The notes: generated from the sequence alone by a model not told the origin. DNA of 64,000 bases from Planctomycetaceae bacterium (GCA_041398785.1 JAWKUA010000013.1:1-64000); one strand, 5' to 3'. Counted from the stretch's first letter, positions 35,609-44,462 are shown. Numbers and translations are program-made.

Positions 35609-35927
35609 GGTCAACGATGTCCTGAACGGTCAGCGCCAACCATTGTAACGATGCGACGAACAACTCCTACTGCCGAACAATTCGCCCGCGACACCGAATT
35701 CCTGGCCGGGATCCGTTCCGCCCGTGCCTGCCGGCGCGCGTGGACAACGACTGCACTCCGGTAAGTTCCCCATCCCGAGGCGCGCCGCCACCGTCGTCCC
35801 GGCCGCCATCGTCCCGGCCCGGCGAGCTGCGCGACGTCAGTCCGCAATCACCATCTGCGAACGCGATCGCGCGGCGGGAGATGAGTTCGCAGAAAACCTG
35901 GCTCGGTCGTTGTTCGGACTGTTTGGT
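35609..35927. other. Intergenic stretch leading into GxxExxY repeats
   Basis: Contains the second copy of the 30-base dispersed repeat (35821-35850) and a short GTCGTCCCGGCC tandem near 35793. No gene was supported. Confidence 0.4.
35821..35850 (+). repeat. 30-base dispersed repeat, copy B
   Basis: Same 30-base sequence as 28937-28966 (which is on the minus strand) with one A-to-C change at position 18. Here it is intergenic. Confidence 0.7.
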
Positions 35928-36169
35928 TCTCACGGAGGCACGGAGTCACGGAGAGACTCATAGTTCGCCGTGGACGATTCGCGTGATGCCGCTTTTCATC
36001 AGAGCTTCGCCGAAGTTCAGCAAATACCCAGGCTTCAGGCCCGTCAGACGGAGATACGTCAGCACCTGCTTCTTGTGAGCCGCGTGAACGGTCTCAACAG
36101 AATTGAGGTCGACGATCAGGACGCCAATCTCGTTCTCATGCATCTCCGTGCCTCAGTGGCTCCGTGAGA
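35928..36169 (-). repeat. GxxExxY cassette copy 1 (242 bp, internally deleted), with inverted-repeat ends
   Basis: The unit begins TCTCACGGAG and ends CTCCGTGAGA, a perfect 10-bp inverted repeat. Inside, the minus strand encodes a 61-residue frame at 35958-36143: MHENEIGVLIVD fused directly to LNSVETVHAAHKKQVLTYLR and a C-terminus ending IVHGEL. Relative to copy 2, exactly 192 bp (64 codons) are missing between two copies of GATCGTCGA. The lost part held the GxxExxY motif and the nuclease-like D...ELK motif, so the mini-protein should not be catalytic. Confidence 0.75.
35958..36143 (-). pseudogene. Deletion remnant of a GxxExxY-family gene (copy 1)
   Basis: Sixty-one codons with ATG and TGA intact. 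The first 12 residues and the last ~49 match the ends of the GxxExxY protein at 36376-36753. The joint reads VDLNSVE in place of VELKSVE, so the catalytic-type Glu and Lys became Asp and Asn. It could still be translated, because the upstream sequence CACGGAG remains next to the ATG, but no function can be assigned. Confidence 0.7.
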
Positions 36170-36345
36170 TCACCATGCCAGCTGCAGACAATCTGTGTGC
36201 CACCGGCAGTGGCAATGTAATTCCGTTGGCTGACTCAGGTTTCTGTCGTTTTCAACCACGCCGGGAATTCCCAGTGCCCGCACCTCCAGCGGCGTGGGAT
36301 GAGTTCGAACAAGACCTGGCTCGGTCGTTGTTCGGACTGGTTGGT

Positions 36346-36779
36346 TCTCACGGAGGCACGGAGTCACGGAGAGACTCATAGTTCGCCGTGGACGATTCGC
36401 GTGATGCCGCTTTTCATCAGAGCTTCGCCGAAGTTCAGCAAATACCCAAGTTTCAGGCCCGTCAGACGGAGATACGTCAGCACCTGCTTCTTGTGAGCCG
36501 GATGAACGGTTTCAACAGATTTAAGTTCGACGATCACTTTCCCCTCGACGATCAAGTCCGCTCGAAAACCTTCATCGAACCGCTGACCCCGGTATTCGAT
36601 TGAAACGGAACCTGACGCTGAACGAACAGTCCTCGATTCCGCAGCATCGCGGCGAGTGTCACTTCGTAAACCGTCTCCAGCAGCCCAGCCCAGATCCCGG
36701 TGCAAGTGCACTGCACTATCGACGATCAAGGTGCCAATGTCGTTCTCATGCATCTCCGTGCCTCAGTGGCTCCGTGAGA
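36346..36779 (-). repeat. GxxExxY cassette copy 2 (434 bp, full length), with inverted-repeat ends
   Basis: Same 10-bp inverted ends (TCTCACGGAG / CTCCGTGAGA) as copies 1 and 3, enclosing the full-length GxxExxY frame. It is 192 bp longer than the other two units. The outer flanks of copies 2 and 3 are also related (CAGGTTTCTGTCGTTTTC and GGCGTGGGATGAGTTCG), so duplication included adjoining DNA. Confidence 0.75.
36376..36753 (-). CDS. GxxExxY-family protein (PD-(D/E)XK-like), middle frameshifted
   Basis: A 125-residue frame. It starts MHENDIGTLIVDSAVHLHRDLG and later reads VSIEYRGQRFDEGFRADLIVEG, KVIVELKSVETVHPAHKKQ, TYLRLTGLKLGYLLNFGE and ends TRIVHGEL, all standard for the GxxExxY family. 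D in RADLIV with E-L-K in VELK matches a PD-(D/E)XK nuclease core. Between ~23 and ~55 the open frame is wrong: the family segment GLLETVYEVTLAAMLRNRGL with the G-x-x-E-x-x-Y motif lies in another frame. Two breaks that total three lost bases cancel out. It may be damaged or mis-sequenced. Function of the family is not established; such genes are often multicopy. Confidence 0.75.
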   Translation of the reverse strand: MHENDIGTLIVDSAVHLHRDLGWAAGDGLRSDTRRDAAESRTVRSASGSVSIEYRGQRFDEGFRADLIVEGKVIVELKSVETVHPAHKKQVLTYLRLTGLKLGYLLNFGEALMKSGITRIVHGEL

Positions 36780-37003
36780 TCACCCGCCCGCCTGCAACCG
36801 ATTGCCGGCAGAGAAGCACTGCTCAGGGGGCTGGAATATGTGCGACCGGCTGTAACAGTGTACTTCTGTTGGCCGACTTACAATACAGGAAGAGCCAGAT
36901 GGGTACACAATTGCGTGCCTCAGGTTTCTGTCGTTTTCCAACACACCAGGAATTCCCAACACTCGCAAGCCACTTGGCGTGGGATGAGTTCGGACTGGTT
37001 GGT
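36780..37003. repeat. Spacer between cassettes 2 and 3, partly repeated
   Basis: About 220 bases. The right half is a diverged copy of the DNA preceding cassette 2 (36180-36345), sharing CAGGTTTCTGTCGTTTTC-like and GGAATTCCCA blocks. No gene was seen. Confidence 0.5.
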
Positions 37004-37245
37004 TCTCACGGAGGCACGGAGTCACGGAGAGATTCATGGTTCGCCGTGGACGATTCGCGTGATGCCGCTTTTCATCAGAGCTTCGCCGAAGTTCAGCAAA
37101 TACCCAGGTTTCAGGCCCGTCAGACGGAGATACGTCAGCACCTGCTTCTTGTGAGCCGCGTGAACGGTCTCAACAGAATTGAGGTCGACGATCAACGTGC
37201 CAATCTCGTTCTCATGCGTCTCCGTGCCTCAGTGGCTCCGTGAGA
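37004..37245 (-). repeat. GxxExxY cassette copy 3 (242 bp, internally deleted, start codon lost)
   Basis: Same length and same 192-bp deletion joint as copy 1, with the same TCTCACGGAG / CTCCGTGAGA ends. The frame (37034-37219) reads HENEIGTLIVDLNSVETVHAAHKKQ and continues to the TGA at 37034, but the start codon is ACG instead of ATG, so it is a remnant. It lies directly downstream of carB on the same strand. The shared joint shows the deletion happened once and the shortened unit was then copied. Confidence 0.7.
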
Positions 37246-37286
37246 TCACCATGCCCGCCTGCGGCCCATGAATTGAAAACGATCGT

Positions 37287-40200
37287 TCAGGCCGGGTCTG
37301 CGGCCCATTCCTGGAGGCTTTTGACCTGCAGTTCGGGCTGAGCGGCCATGGCTTCCAGGGCGTCGACGACGGCGAGGCAGCCGGGAAGCGTTGTGACGCA
37401 GGGGATGCCGTGGGCGACGGAGGCGGCTCGGATGCGGCCTTCGTCCGTACGGGCACCCTTGCCGCTGGGTGTGTTCAGGATGAATTGAATTTCGCCGTTG
37501 GCCATCAGGTCCAGAAGGTTCGGGCGGCCTTCCTTCAGCTTTTTGACGCGTTCCACCACGATGCCGGCGTCTTCAAAGACTCGCGCGGTTCCGCTGGTGC
37601 AGACGATTTCGAAGCCGAGCTGCTTCAGTCGCCGCGCAGGTTCAATCAGTCTGGCCTTCACGGTCGCGGCGACGCTGATGAAGACTTTGCCGGACGTCGG
37701 CAGCCTGGCTCCCGCTGCGGTTTGCGATTTCGCGAAGGCCATGGCGAACTGGCTGTCGATTCCCATGACTTCGCCGGTTGAACGCATTTCCGGCCCCAGC
37801 ACAATGTCAACGCCGGTGAAGCGATTGAACGGAAACACGCTTTCCTTGACGGACGTGTATTCGGGAATGACTTCTTCCGTCACGCCCTGTTCGCGAAGGG
37901 AAACGCCGGTCATAACTTTTGCGGCGATGCGTGCCAGCGACCGGCCGATGGCTTTGGATACGAACGGCGAAGTCCGGCTGGCTCGCGGGTTGACTTCCAG
38001 GATATACACCGTGTGCTGATGGTCGGTGACTTTCACGGCGAACTGGATATTCATCAGGCCGTTCACACCCAGTTCCTTCGCCAGAGCGTGAGTGGCGACG
38101 CGGATTTCGTCGAGCACCGGCTTCGGCAGCGAATGCGGAGGCAGCGCACAGGCGGAATCACCGGAGTGGACTCCCGCTTCTTCGATATGCTCCATAATGC
38201 CGCCGACGACGGTAGTGACGCCGTCGGAAATCGCGTCGACGTCGACTTCGATCGCATCTTCCAGAAACTTGTCGATCAGCACAGGTTTGTCGGGCGAGAC
38301 ATCCACGGCTTCGGTCATGTAGCGGACGAGCGATTCCTGGTCGTAGCAGATCTCCATCGCTCGACCGCCCAGCACGTAGCTGGGACGCACCAGAACAGGG
38401 AAGCCAATGCGATCCGCGGCGGCTCGCGCGGCTTCGATGTTGCTGGCGATGCCGTTGGGCGGCTGACGCAGGTGCAGCTTTTCCAGAATTGCCTGAAACC
38501 GTTCGCGGTCTTCCGCGGCATCGATCATGTCCGGGCTGGTGCCGATGACGTTGACGCCCGCCGCTTCCAGCCCGCGAGCCAGATTCAGCGGCGTTTGACC
38601 TCCGAACTGCACAATGACACCGTCGGGCTGCATGCGGTCGCAGATGTTCAGCACGTCTTCCGTCGTCAGTGGTTCAAAGAACAGATAGTCGGATGTGTCG
38701 TAATCGGTCGACACGGTTTCCGGATTGGAATTGACCATGATGCTTTCGATGCCGAGTTCCTTCAGAGCGAACGCGGCCTGGCAGCAGCAGTAGTCGAATT
38801 CGATTCCCTGGCCGATGCGATTCGGCCCGCCGCCGAGAATCATGATCCGCCGAGTGCCCGGCTTCTTTGCCGGAGTTTCGTCTTCCTGTTCGTAGGTCGA
38901 ATAGTAATACGGCGTATAGGCTTCAAATTCCGCGGCGCAGGTATCGACCTGTTTGAACGTGGCTTCGATGCCCAGCGATTTGCGGTGCCGGCGAACATCC
39001 ATCTGCGACGTGTCCCACCACCACGCCAGTTGAGCGTCGGAGAATCCGTTCTGTTTGGCCAGCCGGATCAGTTCGGGGCCGGCGTCTTCCAGTCTGCTGA
39101 CGGAGCGGATCCGGTCTTCAATCTGGACAAGCTGCTGCAGGTTGCGAAGGAACCACGGATCGATGTCGGTGATATTGTGGATTTCCTCAACCGACATACC
39201 GGCCTTCAGAGCATACCGCAAATAGAAGACTCGATCCGCATTGGGAATCGACAGCTTGCTTTGAATCTCATCGCGGTCCGGCTGACGATCGGTGCCCCAC
39301 AGATCCTTCTTGCCTCCGCCGAGTCCGAAGTGGCCGATTTCCAGGCCGCGCAGAGCCTTCTGGAAGGACTCCCGAAACGTACGACCGATGGCCATGGTTT
39401 CGCCGACGGACTTCATCTGGACGGTCAGCGTCGGATCGGCTTCGGGAAATTTCTCGAACGTCCAGCGAGGAATCTTCGTGACGACGTAGTCGATTGTGGG
39501 TTCGAAGCAGGCCAGCGTTTCGCGAGTAATATCGTTGGGAATTTCGTCCAGCGTATAGCCGACGGCAAGTTTTGCGGCGATCTTTGCAATGGGAAATCCG
39601 GTGGCCTTGGACGCCAGCGCGCTGGACCGGCTGACTCGCGGGTTCATCTCGATAATCACCATCCGGCCGTCGTCGGGATTGATGGCGAACTGCACGTTGG
39701 AACCGCCGGTTTCGACACCGATTTCGCGCATGCAGGCGATCGTCGCGTCCCGCATCCGCTGGTATTCCTTGTCCGACAGCGTCTGAGCCGGAGCGACCGT
39801 GATGGAATCGCCGGTGTGGACTCCCATCGGGTCGAAGTTTTCGATGGCGCAGATGATGACCACGTTGTCTGCGCGGTCACGCATCACTTCCATTTCGTAC
39901 TCTTTCCAGCCCAGAATCGATTCTTCCAGCAGCACTTCGTTGATGGGTGACAGCGCCAGTCCGTGGCGAACCTTGCCTTCAAATTCATCGACGTTGTAGG
40001 CGATGCCGCCGCCGGTTCCTCCCAGAGTAAAGCTGGCTCGAATAATGATCGGCAGGCCGATTTCCTGCACGGCTTCGCGAGCTTCCTGCATGTTGTGAAC
40101 GACGCGACTGCGGGGAACGTCCAGGCCGATTTTCTGCATCGCGACCTTGAACAGTTCGCGTTCCTCCGCCTTTTTGATGACGTCCTGGCGGGCGGCGATC

Positions 40201-40544
40201 ATTTCGACGCCGTATTTTTCCAGCACGCCGTGCTTCACCAGGTCCATCGCCGTGTTCAGGCCCGTCTGGCCTCCCAGAGTCGGCAGCAGCGCGTCCGGAC
40301 GTTCGCGCTCGATGATTTTTTCGACGTATTGCCAGGTAATCGGTTCGATGTAAGTGCGGTCGGCGGTGTCGGGGTCTGTCATGATCGTGGCCGGATTCGA
40401 ATTCACCAGCACGACCTCGTAACCTTCTTCCCGCAGCGCTTTGCAGGCCTGAGTTCCCGAGTAGTCGAATTCGCACGCCTGGCCGATCACGATGGGACCG
40501 GAACCGATAATCAGGATCTTGTGAATGTCGTCTCGCCGTGGCAC
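37287..40544 (-). CDS. carB: Carbamoyl-phosphate synthase large subunit
   Basis: A 1085-residue enzyme of full normal length that makes carbamoyl phosphate for arginine and pyrimidine synthesis. Two homologous synthetase halves are visible. The first opens KILIIGSGPIVIGQACEFDYSG with ATP-grasp residues ~130-340 (FTLGGTGGGIAYN, FAINPDDGRMVIIEMNPRVSRSS). The second opens RIMILGGGPNRIGQGIEFDYCC at ~565, with YVLGGRAMEICYD and YILEVNPRASRTSPFVSK. An oligomerisation segment lies between. The C-terminal MGS-like allosteric domain runs ~945-1085 (KVFISVAATVKARLIEPARRL, NTPSGKGARTDEGRIR). carA is not adjacent. The stop lies ~40 bases from cassette 3. The antisense strand is widely open but not coding. 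Confidence 0.97.
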   Translation of the reverse strand: MPRRDDIHKILIIGSGPIVIGQACEFDYSGTQACKALREEGYEVVLVNSNPATIMTDPDTADRTYIEPITWQYVEKIIERERPDALLPTLGGQTGLNTAMDLVKHGVLEKYGVEMIAARQDVIKKAEERELFKVAMQKIGLDVPRSRVVHNMQEAREAVQEIGLPIIIRASFTLGGTGGGIAYNVDEFEGKVRHGLALSPINEVLLEESILGWKEYEMEVMRDRADNVVIICAIENFDPMGVHTGDSITVAPAQTLSDKEYQRMRDATIACMREIGVETGGSNVQFAINPDDGRMVIIEMNPRVSRSSALASKATGFPIAKIAAKLAVGYTLDEIPNDITRETLACFEPTIDYVVTKIPRWTFEKFPEADPTLTVQMKSVGETMAIGRTFRESFQKALRGLEIGHFGLGGGKKDLWGTDRQPDRDEIQSKLSIPNADRVFYLRYALKAGMSVEEIHNITDIDPWFLRNLQQLVQIEDRIRSVSRLEDAGPELIRLAKQNGFSDAQLAWWWDTSQMDVRRHRKSLGIEATFKQVDTCAAEFEAYTPYYYSTYEQEDETPAKKPGTRRIMILGGGPNRIGQGIEFDYCCCQAAFALKELGIESIMVNSNPETVSTDYDTSDYLFFEPLTTEDVLNICDRMQPDGVIVQFGGQTPLNLARGLEAAGVNVIGTSPDMIDAAEDRERFQAILEKLHLRQPPNGIASNIEAARAAADRIGFPVLVRPSYVLGGRAMEICYDQESLVRYMTEAVDVSPDKPVLIDKFLEDAIEVDVDAISDGVTTVVGGIMEHIEEAGVHSGDSACALPPHSLPKPVLDEIRVATHALAKELGVNGLMNIQFAVKVTDHQHTVYILEVNPRASRTSPFVSKAIGRSLARIAAKVMTGVSLREQGVTEEVIPEYTSVKESVFPFNRFTGVDIVLGPEMRSTGEVMGIDSQFAMAFAKSQTAAGARLPTSGKVFISVAATVKARLIEPARRLKQLGFEIVCTSGTARVFEDAGIVVERVKKLKEGRPNLLDLMANGEIQFILNTPSGKGARTDEGRIRAASVAHGIPCVTTLPGCLAVVDALEAMAAQPELQVKSLQEWAADPA

Positions 40545-40747
40545 GATCGGGAATCCTTCGGGTTTTCAGCGGCGAACCGCGCAAAATTTCGCGAAGGGTA
40601 GCAGCTAATCCCGAGCGATCAAGAAGCGTGAATTCCCCTGGCGGAGGCTCTCAATTGTGATGATTTCCGGAAGCTTTTCGGAATGTATCGACGGCGTCCG
40701 CCGTTTCGATACACTTCCGGCGGGTCAGGAATTCTCAGGAGCTGTCC

Positions 40748-40969
40748 ATGGCGAAGAACAAGCAACAAAAGCAAAAAGAACGCGAGCGCCGAGTCGCAAA
40801 ACAGAAGCTGGCCGAAGCCGCGCGCCGTCGCGAAGTCAACAAGTCGGCGAAGAAAGCCGATTCCGCTGTGCCGCGCGCCAGGAAGGTGCTGACCGCCGGG
40901 GTGCAGGAAAAGCACGGCCAGGTCACGTCGCAGAAACCCACCGTCACGCATCGCCGAACCGGCGGGTGA
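40748..40969 (+). CDS. Small highly basic protein of unknown function
   Basis: Seventy-three residues, Lys/Arg/Gln-rich and charged throughout: MAKNKQQKQKERERRVAKQK, then ARRREVNKSAKKADSA, ending HRRTGG. It is expected to be mostly helical or disordered and could bind nucleic acid. AGGAG sits 6 bases before the ATG, which supports a real gene. It is divergent from carB. No named family was recognised, though similar short basic proteins occur in planctomycete genomes as I recall. Confidence 0.6.
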   Translation: MAKNKQQKQKERERRVAKQKLAEAARRREVNKSAKKADSAVPRARKVLTAGVQEKHGQVTSQKPTVTHRRTGG

Positions 40970-40984
40970 GAGGCCGGAGGCCGC

Positions 40985-41024
40985 AGACGAGAGTCCAGAG
41001 ACGAGAGACGAGAGTCCAGAGACG
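40985..41024. repeat. 21-bp tandem repeat (about 1.9 copies) between convergent genes
   Basis: AGACGAGAGTCCAGAGACG occurs at 40985 and again at 41006, flanked on both sides by GGCCGGAGGC-type sequence. It is purine-rich on the plus strand and lies between the basic-protein stop and the AsmA-like stop. Confidence 0.6.
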
Positions 41025-41081
41025 CGGGGCCGGAGGCGGCGCCACGGTACACGGCTTTCTGATGGTGTCGGCGGATTTCGG

Positions 41082-44000
41082 TCAGCGGATTTTGTCGAAC
41101 AGCTTGTTCAACTGCTGATCCAACTGGCCGTTGATTCGCTTGTCCAGCTCCTGCTGAATCCGCCCGGCACCAAGGTTTTGAACCAGGCCCGCTGTGTCGA
41201 TCTGAGGCTGGCCGATCGTTCCCGTCACGGGCACGGTCACCGTTCGAGCTGTTCCGGACGACTGTCCCTGCGAACGTTCCAGCGGCACGTCCAGACTGAC
41301 CTGGATCTGGTGATTCAGGCCGACTCCACCACTGCTGCGAAGCTGGTAACCGGCCAGTTCCAGGACCGCGCTGTCGTGAACAATCATGCCGTCGCGGAGT
41401 TCGAAGGCGATGTCCTGAGCCGGCATCGTGATGTCTCGCACCAGAGACTTGCCGGGCTGAACGAGTTCCACGGCCTGCAACAGCGACGCCAGCGACGAAC
41501 CCGGACTGGCCGTCGCGCTGTGAACGGTCAGCACGGCCTGAATCGTGCTGGCTTCAGGGCGGTTCAGGTCATACAGAAACCGGTGGACTCGCGCGGAGAA
41601 ACTTCCATGCACCTGAGCCGCGTCGGACAGCAGCGGCGCGACGTAGCCCAGCCATTCTCTGGTCAGTTCCTGAGTCACGTCGATGTTTTCCACACGACTG
41701 CCGGTCGCCAGTTGCAGTTGCGACGTTGTCAGGTCATACAGTGGCAGCACGTGAGCTTCACCGGTACTGATGGAACAATGAATCGGCTCCGTGCGAAGCT
41801 GGCCGTTTTCCAGAGTCGCCACGGCGGTGCCCGGCCCCAGCGGCAGACCGTACAGACGCCCGCTGGCCCACGCGATCGATCCGCTGGCCGTCAGGGGCGT
41901 CAGGCCGGAACCTGCCGAATTCGCCTGTGACCGGGCAACGTCGCCCGGTGTCAGCAGCGACGGTGCTCCGGTGATTCGGAACTGATCGTGTCCGGTGCCG
42001 GAGAGTTGGATGTTCTGTTCCGGATCCTGCAGCAAGCGGCGAGACAGGACGTCCAGGTCATAGTCCGCGTCGACGGTCAGGTCGGTTTGAAGCACGCCGC
42101 CGGGAGTCGTCAGCAGTCCGTTCACGATTGCCTTCAGACCGGGAACGTCCACTCGTCCGTTGTGAATCTGAAACGCCGCGCCGGATTCATCAATCGCCAG
42201 TTGCAGGTCGACAGTCGCCTGATCAATCACGAACGACGACGGTGCGGGAACCGCGGTCGCAGAGGCAGTCGAAGAGATCGTGCGGTACACGGAAGCTTCG
42301 CGAAACGCTGCCGTCGGCGGCTGAATCTGAGCCTGCAGGTGCAGCAACTGATCCGGTTCGCCCAGCAGATCGGCGGTCACCTGCGAGCCCGGAGCCAGCC
42401 AGTCGGCGGAGTGCCACGGAGCCACCAGAGTCCGCAGCGCCGCGCCGCTGCCTTCGACGTGCAGACTGCCGGAAAACATGTCGACGATCGAAGCCTGCGA
42501 CGATACCACCAGTCGCGGGCTGCTGACGAGAAGCGAACCGGATTTCAGCAAGACGTCCGCCAGTCTCACGCGTCCCGGCGCTGTGGCGATCGTGGCCTGA
42601 ATGTCGACGTCGCTGGTGATGCCGGGGCGAGGAACGTCCAGCAGTTGGCTGACGTCCTGCCACAATCGATCCGGATTGACTGTCCCGGCCACGGCCAGGC
42701 CGCGGTCAATCTGCTGCCGGTCAATCGGATCGATGGTCACGGTGCCGAAGTTGCCGGTCAGTCGCGACCTGTCGAGCGACCACGATGACGGCGAACACCG
42801 ACCGACCGCGTCCGCGCGAATCGGGGAGTCCCAGTTCAGCCGCCGGCCGTTGTCAACCGCCTGGATCGGTGTTGTTTCCACCGCCGCCTGCCACCGCAGC
42901 GATTCGGCGTCGAACTTCGTTCCGGCGGCTGCGGAATCACGATTCACCTTCACGGCAAATCGAACGGCGCCTTCGCTGATCGTGATGCCGGGCCGCAGCA
43001 GCAGTGTCTTCGGCAGCATCGACGACAGTTCCGCGACGTCGACTCGCCCCTGAAGAACCACCTGCCCCGCGGACGCCGCTTCCGCGTCAGTGACGGCCTG
43101 CGCGGAGTCTGCTGTCCCCGTGCGATCAGCCGACTTGATGATGTTCAGCAACGGATCGGACTTCGCGATCTGCACTTCGCCTGATCCGGAAAACTCCGCC
43201 ACGGAACTCTGCAGCCGCAGTTGATTCAGCACGATTCCGTCTTCGGCAATTGCGACCGCTCCGTTCATCGAACAGCGATCGAGACTCAGAAATTCGCCGT
43301 CGGCCCACGACGGATCACTCCACCGCACATCACGGCCCGCGACCTGCAGTCGTCCGGCAATCCCGTCGCTGAGCGTCGAACCCAGCATCCTGACCTGCAT
43401 CCGACACGACACGTTCCCGGAGCATCGCGTTCCCGGAAGAACACGGTCGATCAGCGGCTGCAGTTCCGTCAGAGCCAGCCACTGTGTGTCGACGGCAATC
43501 TGACCGGCCGTGCCGTCGTCCGACGCGGGCTTCATCCGCACACTGATCGCCGGCGAATTCTGAAGACCGGTGTCGGTTCCGGAATTGCTCGCCGCAGCGT
43601 CATCGGCCGGGTCGTCGAACGGCTGCAGCGGGAAATCGGCCGCCAGTTCGTCAAGCGTCGCGGCGATGCGGGGGTTGACTCCGTTGCGACGGCTTTCCGC
43701 CGTGAACCGATCGTCCGCCGCGCCAACGGGAGCACGGTGGTCATTTCCCAGGCTGGCGACCAGTGCCACGTCGGGAAGTTCCGAGAGGTTCCCGGTCGTC
43801 GAAAAATGTCCGCTGATTCCGGCAAGCGTCGCACCGGCGAAAGCGTCGTCAGCCGATTGAAGTGTCACGCGGCCATCTACGAATTCCACTGAAACCGGAA
43901 AGCCCTGAGTGTTCGAACTGTCGGATTCTCCAAACACCTGCAGCAGCGTGGTTTCCAGGTTGGTCCGCCCGTCGCGAACAACAAGATTCAATTCCGGTCG

Positions 44001-44462
44001 CTGAACAACGACTTCCGCTCCGCGTCCCAGATTCATCGCCAGACGCCATAACGGCTGCCGCGTGACAACGGATTCCGCTTTCAGCAAGTCGGCCGACAAC
44101 CGGTCCGCGGAATTCGCTGTCACTGCTTTTCCGACGCTGGCTGCGGGAACCGCGTCCGGAACAGCGGCGGTGGCATCGGAAATCACCAGCCCGCGAATTT
44201 CAACGGGACTCCACCAGTGCAGCACCGCGGAATCGAATCGAGTCACACCGGCCAGACGCGGGTGCACCGCTTTCAACACCGACGGGAGGAAGCCCGACAC
44301 TGTCAGCAGCGTCGGCAGGAACAGCACCAACATCGCCACGTAGATCAGTCGTCGAATCCACCTGGCACGGCTCGACAACGGCGGTGCCGCGGCAGGCGGA
44401 ATGACGGACTCCGCTTTCAGCTTCACTGCGACCTGTTCTTCCGATGTCGACGACTTGCCCAT
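41082..44462 (-). CDS. AsmA/TamB-like giant inner-membrane-anchored envelope protein
   Basis: A 1126-residue protein anchored by one N-terminal helix (LIYVAMLVLFLPTLLTVSGFLP, ~40-60). A very long beta-rich periplasmic region follows, with repeated strands of the form VEFVDGRVTLQS, GEVQIAKSDPLL, VVLQGRVDVAELS and LTASGSIAWASGRLYG. The C-terminal part has IQVSLDVPLERSQG, VPVTGTIGQPQID and a terminal amphipathic LDKRINGQLDQQLNKLFDKI, typical of AsmA-family bridging proteins that move lipids or aid outer-membrane assembly. GGAAGGAA stands just before the ATG at 44462, so I used it instead of the longer frame to 44624. Exact subfamily is uncertain. Confidence 0.7.
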   Translation of the reverse strand: MGKSSTSEEQVAVKLKAESVIPPAAAPPLSSRARWIRRLIYVAMLVLFLPTLLTVSGFLPSVLKAVHPRLAGVTRFDSAVLHWWSPVEIRGLVISDATAAVPDAVPAASVGKAVTANSADRLSADLLKAESVVTRQPLWRLAMNLGRGAEVVVQRPELNLVVRDGRTNLETTLLQVFGESDSSNTQGFPVSVEFVDGRVTLQSADDAFAGATLAGISGHFSTTGNLSELPDVALVASLGNDHRAPVGAADDRFTAESRRNGVNPRIAATLDELAADFPLQPFDDPADDAAASNSGTDTGLQNSPAISVRMKPASDDGTAGQIAVDTQWLALTELQPLIDRVLPGTRCSGNVSCRMQVRMLGSTLSDGIAGRLQVAGRDVRWSDPSWADGEFLSLDRCSMNGAVAIAEDGIVLNQLRLQSSVAEFSGSGEVQIAKSDPLLNIIKSADRTGTADSAQAVTDAEAASAGQVVLQGRVDVAELSSMLPKTLLLRPGITISEGAVRFAVKVNRDSAAAGTKFDAESLRWQAAVETTPIQAVDNGRRLNWDSPIRADAVGRCSPSSWSLDRSRLTGNFGTVTIDPIDRQQIDRGLAVAGTVNPDRLWQDVSQLLDVPRPGITSDVDIQATIATAPGRVRLADVLLKSGSLLVSSPRLVVSSQASIVDMFSGSLHVEGSGAALRTLVAPWHSADWLAPGSQVTADLLGEPDQLLHLQAQIQPPTAAFREASVYRTISSTASATAVPAPSSFVIDQATVDLQLAIDESGAAFQIHNGRVDVPGLKAIVNGLLTTPGGVLQTDLTVDADYDLDVLSRRLLQDPEQNIQLSGTGHDQFRITGAPSLLTPGDVARSQANSAGSGLTPLTASGSIAWASGRLYGLPLGPGTAVATLENGQLRTEPIHCSISTGEAHVLPLYDLTTSQLQLATGSRVENIDVTQELTREWLGYVAPLLSDAAQVHGSFSARVHRFLYDLNRPEASTIQAVLTVHSATASPGSSLASLLQAVELVQPGKSLVRDITMPAQDIAFELRDGMIVHDSAVLELAGYQLRSSGGVGLNHQIQVSLDVPLERSQGQSSGTARTVTVPVTGTIGQPQIDTAGLVQNLGAGRIQQELDKRINGQLDQQLNKLFDKIR

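Noticed and set aside
35928..37245. Possible CRISPR array from repeated ~30-base blocks
   Set aside because: The repeats are large coding cassettes of 242-434 bp with related spacers, not short regular repeats with unique spacers, and no cas gene is near.
38013..39950. A 645-codon open frame on the plus strand inside carB
   Set aside because: It is antisense to a fully conserved carB; GC-rich codon bias keeps the opposite strand open, and its translation has no family motifs.
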